Shown here piece by piece: positions 1 to 4,292 of a stretch of DNA of 5,455 nucleotides; position 1 is the stretch's first letter, and the number at the start of each line of letters is the position of its first letter. The notes under the pieces were generated by a model that saw only the letters and a list, made by a program, of their open reading frames with translations, searched no databases and was not told the origin of the DNA. Where the stretch lies: the NCBI GenBank assembly GCA_025458415.1, contig JALOSN010000125.1, forward strand, positions 1 to 5,455, read 5' to 3'. The stretch comes from Hydrogenophaga sp. (GTDB taxonomy: Bacteria; Pseudomonadota; Gammaproteobacteria; Burkholderiales; Burkholderiaceae_C). The position numbers and the translations under genes are program-made.

Positions 1-207
1 ATAGCAGCGGGCATGGAGCCACGCTGTCACCATCGGGGGCCGGTGTTCCTTGTCCTTGGCCTCCGGAAGCACCGCCACGGCAAGGACAATGACCCCAACC
101 CGCTTGCCCCATTGGGCGCAGCCAGCGGTCAGGTCGGATAAGCTGCGGCCCTGTTTCGTCAGGTGCACCCAGCGGCCCTCGGCTGACGCGTCGTGCCTGG
201 GTTTCAT
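1..207 (-). CDS. Possible partial hypothetical protein running off the left edge
   Basis: Reading the reverse strand from the ATG at 207-205, 69 codons stay open to the window edge. The product begins MKPRHDASAEGRWVHLTKQG and includes a short hydrophobic stretch, GVIVLAVAVLP, at about residues 38-48. About 80% of codons end in G or C, which fits the coding bias of the neighbours, and none of the three forward frames here looks like a protein. Against it: the ribosome site is weak (GGA a few bases before the ATG), the ATG lies only 27 bp from the start of the divergent OmpA-family gene, and I recognise no family. GC-rich DNA often leaves antisense frames open by chance. If it is not a gene, this stretch is simply the leader of the OmpA-family gene, with nothing else recognisable in it. 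Confidence 0.27.
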   Translation of the reverse strand, partial: MKPRHDASAEGRWVHLTKQGRSLSDLTAGCAQWGKRVGVIVLAVAVLPEAKDKEHRPPMVTAWLHARCY

Positions 208-220
208 CTGCAGTCCGTAC

Positions 221-227
221 AAGGGAG
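221..227 (+). promoter_or_regulatory. Ribosome binding site fixing the start of the OmpA-family gene
   Basis: AAGGGAG lies 7 nt before the ATG at 235. It supports that start over the in-frame GTG at 193, which would place 14 extra residues in front of the signal peptide. Confidence 0.6.
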
Positions 228-234
228 CCAACGC

Positions 235-1249
235 ATGCGATCAAGCGTTTTTTCATGGGTGTTGTGTCGCGCCTGGCCGGCCACTCTGGCCGGGTTGCTG
301 ACGCTGGGGGTGTTGGTGCAAGCGCAGGCGCAGTCCATGGGGCCGGATGTCAAGGGGGGCGCCGACCACCCGCTGGTCTCGCGCTTTGCGGGCTCGCAGA
401 TGGTGGGTTACCAGCAGCTGGAGTTCGATGCCGGGCGTTTCTTCCTGCCCAACAAGGCATCCGGTTACGACCCCGCCAAGGAGCTGGACATGGAGAAGCC
501 GGTGGTCACCGAGGGCAAGGTGACCCGCCTGATCTATGTGGCGCCCGCGGGCAAGACCGCGCTGGAGGTGCACCGCAATTTCGAGCAGGCGCTCAAGGCG
601 GCCGTGGAACCCGGGCCAACACTGGCGCGCCAATTTCGCCGATGTGGGTTTTCAGAGCCCGTTTGCCTCGGACATTTCGCCGTTTGACCGCGAGGGTCTG
701 TATGTCTACGGCACCCTGTCCCGGGGTGGCGTGGATGTCTCGGTGTCGGTGCTGACCGGTCCGGTCAGCCTGTTCGCCCGCGGCCACTACAAGACCGACG
801 AGAAGACCGCCCAGGCGGCGGTGGCCATCCAGATCGTCGAGCCCAAGGCCATGACCACGGGTCAGGTCACCGTGTCGGCCGACGCCATCGGCAAGGGCCT
901 GGACGCCGACGGGCGCATCGCGCTCTACGGCATCTACTTCGACACCGGCAAGGCCGACATCAAGCCCGAGTCCAGGGCGCAACTGGACCAGATGGCGGCC
1001 ATTCTGAAGGCCAGGCCCGCGCTGCGGGTGCACATCGTGGGGCACACCGACAACGTGGGCAGCCTGGATGCCAACCTGGCGCTGTCGCTCAAACGGGCTG
1101 AAGCGGTGGTGGCGGCCCTGGTGAACACCCACCGGGTCGACGCCAAACGCCTCAGCGCCCGCGGCGTGGCCAGCCTCTCGCCGGTGACCGGCAACCGCAC
1201 CGAAGCCGGCCGCGCGCTCAACCGGCGGGTGGAGATGGTGGAGCAGTAA
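235..1249 (+). pseudogene. OmpA-family outer-envelope protein, reading frame interrupted
   Basis: The N-terminus is a signal peptide: arginines at 2 and 12, a hydrophobic core at about 16-28, and a likely cut after AQA at 30-32. The middle region has no function I can name. The C-terminus, from about residue 227 of the joined protein, is an OmpA-C peptidoglycan-binding domain: IYFDTGKADIKP, then VGHTDNVGSLDANLALSLKRA, then GRALNRRVEM. The Asp and Arg of such domains bind the diaminopimelate of peptidoglycan, so the intact protein would be periplasmic or outer-membrane and attached to the cell wall. The first frame runs from 235 to a stop at 687 (150 aa). The C-terminal half continues in the +1-shifted frame to the TAA at 1247-1249. 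Codon bias moves from the first frame to the second at about 598-620, and the 1015-nt span is one base over a multiple of three. This may be a true mutation or a base-call error near CCCGGG at 610-615. The downstream part has no signal peptide or ribosome site of its own. If repaired it would be about 337 aa. Confidence 0.8.
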
Positions 1250-1270
1250 GGCGGACTGCCTCAGCCGCCT
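1249..1270. terminator. Hairpin between convergent genes, possible bidirectional terminator
   Basis: AGGCGG (1249-1254) pairs with CCGCCT (1265-1270). After one bulged A, CTG (1256-1258) pairs with CAG (1262-1264) around a 3-nt loop. The hairpin covers the last base of the OmpA-family stop codon and the stop codon of the macro-domain gene on the other strand. There is no T-tract on either side, so it is not a classical intrinsic terminator. A transcript-end stabilising or barrier role is inferred only from its position. Confidence 0.35.
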
Positions 1271-1773
1271 GCCAGCCCCTCGTCCGCGGCCACGCCCTTC
1301 TGGTAGGTCGTGTAGACGATCACCGGGATGTTCAGGTCACCCAGATACTGGCTGATCAGCGGCTTGACGTCGTCCCAGTTCAGGCCGCCCACACCGGTGG
1401 CCAGGCGCGGCAGGGCCACGCTGGTGATCTTCTCCTGGCCGATGTACTTGGCCAGGCTGTGCAGCGCAGCGCGCACGTTCTCGACGCTGGCCTTGCCCGC
1501 CTTGGCCGTCGGACCCTGGCCCAGGGTGTCCTGGGTGACCAGGTTGGCAATGCGCCGCGACCCACCGCCCTCCTGCACACCCACCCAGGCCCACAGCTCA
1601 CCGGTCTTGATGCCCTTGGAATGGGTGTCGTGGCGGTAGTCCTTGACCAGCGCCGGCCAGCGCTCACGCAGGGCCAGCGCCAGACCGCTGTCGAAGTGGT
1701 CATGCGCCGAAATGCCATGGGCCAGCAACTCGGCCTTGCTGAGGAGGATGTCCCCGGAGACTTCTTTGATCAT
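1261..1773 (-). CDS. Stand-alone macro-domain (ADP-ribose-binding) protein
   Basis: This 170-aa protein is a single macro domain. Macro domains bind ADP-ribose and related nucleotides, and some remove ADP-ribose from proteins, nucleic acids or metabolites. Visible signatures are the first-strand motif EVSGDIL (4-10), LAHGISAHDHFDSGLALAL (17-35), which forms the ligand loop after the first helix, and LPRLATGVGGLNWDDVKPLI (121-140), the phosphate-binding loop and final helix. By memory comparison, the layout resembles the TARG1/Poa1/DarG branch (AHCIS...GAGIA...GCGLDRLQW in human TARG1). The residues at TARG1's catalytic Lys and Asp appear to be Gln/Asp (LVTQD, 78-82) and Gly (GVGG, 127-130). 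It may therefore bind without hydrolysing, or use other residues. No DarT-like toxin is adjacent. The ATG at 1773 has a good AAGGA site; the frame is open 57 codons further upstream but that part is not protein-like. There is no signal peptide, so it is cytoplasmic. Confidence 0.85.
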   Translation of the reverse strand: MIKEVSGDILLSKAELLAHGISAHDHFDSGLALALRERWPALVKDYRHDTHSKGIKTGELWAWVGVQEGGGSRRIANLVTQDTLGQGPTAKAGKASVENVRAALHSLAKYIGQEKITSVALPRLATGVGGLNWDDVKPLISQYLGDLNIPVIVYTTYQKGVAADEGLAGG

Positions 1774-1780
1774 GCGTTGT

Positions 1781-1785
1781 TCCTT
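1781..1785 (-). promoter_or_regulatory. Ribosome binding site fixing the start of the macro-domain gene
   Basis: On the reverse strand AAGGA sits 7 nt before the ATG at 1773. This chooses that start over upstream in-frame starts as far as 1944, and the conserved first strand of the macro domain begins right after it. Confidence 0.7.
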
Positions 1786-1855
1786 TCTGATGGAAGGCGG
1801 GCAGTGGTCTCTGCCTTGGCCTTGAACCAACGATAGATCTGCGCGCACTTGTGTG

Positions 1856-1873
1856 CCTTGACGCGGGTCAAGG
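1856..1873. repeat. Perfect inverted repeat in a divergent intergenic region, candidate operator
   Basis: CCTTGAC, 4-nt spacer GCGG, then GTCAAGG: a perfect 7-bp dyad between the divergent macro-domain and GIY-YIG genes. It lies 82 bp upstream of the macro ATG and 30 bp upstream of the GIY-YIG ATG. Each arm contains TTGAC, which resembles a sigma-70 -35 element facing outward on each strand, but I could not find a good -10 at the right distance on either side. It could be an operator for a dimeric repressor or an RNA hairpin; the sequence alone does not decide. Confidence 0.4.
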
Positions 1874-1903
1874 GACCATCGGGGGGGCGAACAGCTGGTC
1901 GGG

Positions 1904-2284
1904 ATGATGGCCCGGCTATGCTCGACACCCACCAGCCACAGCAAGCCATTGGATGCCGTGAAGCGCCGCGCCCACCACCACGTCTACGTCATTGAGCTGC
2001 ACCCCGACGTGCTGCAGGAGCCACGCTTTCGGCGCTGCAATCCGGACTATGTCGAGGGCAAGCCTTGCGTCTATGTGGGCATGACCGGGCTGGACCCGGA
2101 CCTGCGCTTTGACCGGCACAAGGCCGGCATCCAGGCCAATGCCTTCGTGACGAAGTACGGCCTGCGCCTGCTGCCCGACCTGTTCGAGGGTTGCAACCCC
2201 ATGGGCTACGACGAGGCCGTCGAGCGGGAAGTGGAAATCGGCATTGACCTGCGCTCGGCCGGGTTCGGGGTGTGGCAGGCCTGA
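1904..2284 (+). CDS. Small GIY-YIG nuclease-like protein
   Basis: This 126-aa protein has the core pattern of a GIY-YIG domain. VYVIEL (27-32) matches the first strand (GIY), and CVYVGMTG (55-62) matches the second strand (YIG). R68 and the R71-H72-K73 cluster sit where the family keeps its catalytic Arg and His/Tyr, and a Glu-rich helix, EAVEREVEIG (104-113), could supply the metal-binding Glu. GIY-YIG domains cut DNA in repair, restriction and homing enzymes. An extra 20-residue segment (about 34-54) separates the two strands. No other DNA-binding domain is present, and the C-terminus ends just after the helix. Two adjacent ATGs (1904, 1907) are possible starts with only a weak GGTCGGG upstream, so the first 20 or so residues are uncertain. 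Nuclease activity is inferred; the fold call rests on motif order. It is divergent from the macro-domain gene. Confidence 0.65.
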   Translation: MMARLCSTPTSHSKPLDAVKRRAHHHVYVIELHPDVLQEPRFRRCNPDYVEGKPCVYVGMTGLDPDLRFDRHKAGIQANAFVTKYGLRLLPDLFEGCNPMGYDEAVEREVEIGIDLRSAGFGVWQA

Positions 2285-2309
2285 TCGGCCGAGTGTGGTC
2301 GCCCTGAGC

Positions 2310-2338
2310 CTGCAGCGCGGGCGCACGCCCTATATACT
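2310..2338 (+). promoter_or_regulatory. Weak candidate sigma-70 promoter before the rhodanese gene
   Basis: TATACT (2333-2338) is a good -10-like hexamer, 45 bp before the rhodanese ATG and in the most AT-rich part of this gap. The hexamer 17 bp upstream, CTGCAG (2310-2315), is a poor -35. A short palindrome, GGGCGCACGCCC (2319-2330), sits in the spacer and could instead end transcripts from the gene before it. Confidence 0.25.
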
Positions 2339-2383
2339 CCCTGGTGTATCAATTGCCTGAACCCTCATTCACCTCGGCTGTCC

Positions 2384-2740
2384 ATGAACGCATCTGCCCT
2401 GTTCGAACAATACTGGCCCATCCTGCTGGTCGCCCTGTGGTTCGGCTACAAGTGGTGGAACGCGCGCCGCGTGGTGGGCATGTTGCCGCAGCTCAGGGCC
2501 AGTGGCGCCACACTGGTGGACGTGCGCACACCCGACGAGTTTGCCGCTGGCAACGCGCCGGGGTCGGTCAACATCCCTCTGCATGAGCTGGACAGCCGCC
2601 TGAACGAGATTCCGGCTTCGACGCCGGTGGTGGTGTGCTGCGCCAGTGGCACCCGCAGCGGCATGGCCCGGCTGAAGCTCAAGAAGAACGGCTACCCGCA
2701 GGTGTTCAACATCGGCAAGTGGACGAACCTGCTGCGCTGA
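2384..2740 (+). CDS. Membrane-anchored single-domain rhodanese-like sulfurtransferase
   Basis: This 118-aa protein has a short hydrophobic N-terminus (about 9-22, YWPILLVALWFGY) followed by basic residues (K23, R28, R29), which suggests one membrane anchor with the rhodanese domain on the cytoplasmic side. The domain shows LVDVRTPDEF (44-53), GSVNIPL (60-66) and the active-site loop CASGTRS starting at Cys86. Rhodaneses carry a persulfide on this Cys and pass sulfur to acceptors such as cyanide or thiols. The loop length and the CxxGxR pattern fit sulfur rather than arsenate or phosphate chemistry. A second Cys (85) sits right beside it. The ATG at 2384 has no clear Shine-Dalgarno, but the hydrophobic segment follows directly. 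Its neighbours lie about 100 bp away on either side, so it is probably its own transcription unit. The physiological acceptor is unknown. Confidence 0.88.
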   Translation: MNASALFEQYWPILLVALWFGYKWWNARRVVGMLPQLRASGATLVDVRTPDEFAAGNAPGSVNIPLHELDSRLNEIPASTPVVVCCASGTRSGMARLKLKKNGYPQVFNIGKWTNLLR

Positions 2741-2750
2741 TCACCAACCG

Positions 2751-2799
2751 CTCTCATCCGCTCCAGTATCTGCCCTGCATCAACAAGCCTGTCATCCGC
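2751..2799 (+). repeat. Imperfect 11-bp direct repeat upstream of the PsiE gene
   Basis: CTCTCATCCGC (2751-2761) and CTGTCATCCGC (2789-2799) match at 10 of 11 positions, 38 bp apart start to start. The second copy begins with CTGTCAT, the half-site of the enterobacterial Pho box, 41 bp before the PsiE ATG. A true Pho box repeats every 11 bp; the position 11 bp downstream (ACGTGCT) matches only 3 of 7 bases. Regulatory use is speculative. Confidence 0.3.
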
Positions 2800-2836
2800 A
2801 CGTGCTAGCCTGACCCTAGTTTGATGGGGGTTTGGC

Positions 2837-3307
2837 ATGGACAGTCAGGATGATCGGCCTGTTTCGGTGGAAAAGCACCTCGATGCCTGCGAGGGTGACC
2901 GCCTCATTTCGGGCTTGAACACCGCTATTCGGCAAGCCATACGGGTACTGGCGGTGCTGATGGTGGCGGTGATTTTTCTGAGCGTGGCCGATGTGGCTTT
3001 TGTGCTGTACGAGAAGTTGCTGGAGCCGCCGTTCCTGCTGCTGAGCCTGAATGACATCTTTGTGGTGTTTGCGTCGTTCCTGGCGGTGCTGATCGCCATC
3101 GAGATCTTCGCCAACATCACCTTGTACCTGCGCGACGATGTGATCCATGTGCGGCTGGTGATCGCCACCGCGCTGATGGCAATCGCTCGCAAAGTGATCG
3201 TGCTGGACTTCAACACGGTGGCACCCGAGTACCTGTATGGCACAGGCGCCGTGCTGCTGGCTTTGGGCGTCACCTACTGGCTGGTGGCGTCCAAGGCGCG
3301 CACCTGA
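2837..3307 (+). CDS. PsiE-family (phosphate-starvation-inducible) inner-membrane protein
   Basis: This 156-aa protein has four predicted membrane segments at about 36-57, 72-94, 105-121 and 134-150. Between the second and third is the most family-like stretch: IAIEIF (87-91), then YLRDDVIHVRLVIATALMAIARKVIVLDF (97-125). PsiE proteins are small inner-membrane proteins named for induction by phosphate starvation in E. coli. Their biochemical role is not established, so none is claimed here. The charged N-terminus (1-30) is probably cytoplasmic. The ATG at 2837 follows a G-rich site (GATGGGGG, 2823-2830) at 6-nt spacing. The upstream gap carries a Pho-box-like half-site, which would fit phosphate control but is not a full box. 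The gene is convergent with the YghU gene, with 30 bp between stop codons and no convincing terminator. Confidence 0.82.
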   Translation: MDSQDDRPVSVEKHLDACEGDRLISGLNTAIRQAIRVLAVLMVAVIFLSVADVAFVLYEKLLEPPFLLLSLNDIFVVFASFLAVLIAIEIFANITLYLRDDVIHVRLVIATALMAIARKVIVLDFNTVAPEYLYGTGAVLLALGVTYWLVASKART

Positions 3308-3337
3308 CCGGGCGGCGCACCGGCTGTCTGGCGAGCC

Positions 3338-4162
3338 TCAGTGCCGTTCGGGCACCTGCCCGGCTTCGTCGCCCCACACCCGGTTGATGCGGCGGCCGCG
3401 CTGCACCGCCGGGCGCTCGGCCATGGACGCGGCCCAACGCTGCACATGGGTGTACTCGTGCACCGACAGGAAGGTGCCGGCCTCGTAGATCTTGCCTTCG
3501 ACCAGCGCCCCATACCAGGGGTAGATGGCGATGTCGGCGATGCTGTACTCGTCGCCGGCCATGTAGGGGCGCTCGGCCAGGTTGCGGTTGAGCACGTCGA
3601 GCTGGCGCTTGACCTCCATGGCAAAGCGGTTGATGGGGTACTCGAATTTCTCGGGCGCGTAGGCATAGAAGTGGCCGAAACCACCGCCCAGGTAGGGCGC
3701 CGAGCCCATCTGCCAGAACAGCCAGTTGAGCGCCTCGGTGCGCGCGCCGTGGGCCTTGGGCAGCAAGGCGCCGAACTTCTCGGCCAGGTACAGCAGGATG
3801 GAGCCGGACTCGAACACGCGGGTGGGTGTTTCGGTGCTGCGGTCCAGCAGGGCCGGGATCTTGGAGTTGGGGTTGACCTCGACGAAGCCGCTGGAGAACT
3901 GGTCGCCCTCGCTGATCTTGATCAGCCAGGCGTCGTATTCGGCGCCACTGTGGCCCAGCGCCAGCAGCTCCTCCAGCATGACGGTGACCTTCACCCCGTT
4001 GGGCGTGGCCAGCGAGTACAGCTGCAGCGGGTGCTGGCCCACCGGCAGCGCCTTGTCGTGCGTGGGGCCGGCAATGGGGCGGTTGATGTTGGCAAACTTG
4101 CCGCCACTGGGCTGTTCCCAGGTCCAGACGGCGGGCGGGGTGTAGGGGGTGGTCGTGCTCAT
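3338..4162 (-). CDS. yghU: YghU-type glutathione-dependent disulfide-bond oxidoreductase (Nu-class GST)
   Basis: This 274-aa protein follows E. coli YghU (about 288 aa) almost end to end as I remember it. The N-terminal extension has VWTWEQPSGGKFANINRP (12-29) and THDKALPVGQHPLQLYSL (34-51). The thioredoxin-like domain (about 46-133) has TPNG (53-56), the Nu-class Thr/Asn active site. NSKIPAL (99-105) supplies the cis-Pro, and FESGSILLYLAEKFG (117-131) holds the Glu-Ser that grips the glutathione gamma-glutamyl group. The helical domain (about 141-255) has GGGFGHFYAYAP and GDEYSIADIAIYPW. Family members bind two glutathiones and reduce disulfides or organic hydroperoxides rather than conjugating xenobiotics. 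The C-terminal tail is about 14 residues shorter than in E. coli. The ATG at 4162 has no strong Shine-Dalgarno, but the conserved extension starts at about residue 10, so it is the best choice. The protein is cytoplasmic and divergent from the sensor kinase, with 130 bp between. Confidence 0.95.
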   Translation of the reverse strand: MSTTTPYTPPAVWTWEQPSGGKFANINRPIAGPTHDKALPVGQHPLQLYSLATPNGVKVTVMLEELLALGHSGAEYDAWLIKISEGDQFSSGFVEVNPNSKIPALLDRSTETPTRVFESGSILLYLAEKFGALLPKAHGARTEALNWLFWQMGSAPYLGGGFGHFYAYAPEKFEYPINRFAMEVKRQLDVLNRNLAERPYMAGDEYSIADIAIYPWYGALVEGKIYEAGTFLSVHEYTHVQRWAASMAERPAVQRGRRINRVWGDEAGQVPERH

Positions 4163-4205
4163 GGGCGCATGTTAGACCAGCCGTCCAAACTCTGCCGAAG
4201 CCGGC

Positions 4206-4233
4206 GCGACAAAGTCGCTGGCGGGGGCTGGCG
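4206..4233. repeat. Small dyad and direct repeat in the yghU/kinase divergent region
   Basis: GCGAC-AAA-GTCGC (4206-4218) is a perfect 5-bp inverted repeat. It overlaps the first of two direct GCTGGCG copies (4217-4223 and 4227-4233) spaced 10 bp, one helical turn. No clear -35/-10 pair was found on either strand of this 130-bp gap, although both genes presumably have promoters here. In GC-rich DNA such short repeats can be chance. Confidence 0.25.
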
Positions 4234-4292
4234 CGCTGTGATAGCCTCATTGCAAAATCTCTTCCGGACGCTGTTTCCGATAGCCACAACAC

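Noticed and set aside
193..234. GTG start giving a longer OmpA-family protein
   Set aside because: It lacks a ribosome site and would place 14 residues before the signal peptide; the ATG at 235 has AAGGGAG at 7 nt.
1261..1773. DarG antitoxin of a DarT/DarG toxin-antitoxin pair
   Set aside because: No DarT-like ADP-ribosyltransferase lies next to it, and the protein lacks the C-terminal domain that DarG carries beyond its macro domain.
1774..1944. 57-codon N-terminal extension of the macro-domain protein
   Set aside because: The good ribosome site and conserved first strand lie at the ATG at 1773. The extension is not protein-like and would run through the GIY-YIG start.
3339..3358. Hairpin GTGCC-GTTCG-GGCAC at the end of yghU as a terminator
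   Set aside because: The 5-bp stem lies within coding sequence before the stop codon and has no T-tract; it is probably incidental.
4250..4283. TTGCAA as a -35 element for the kinase promoter
   Set aside because: No acceptable -10 hexamer occurs 16-19 bp downstream; the nearest (GATAGC) is about 23 bp away.
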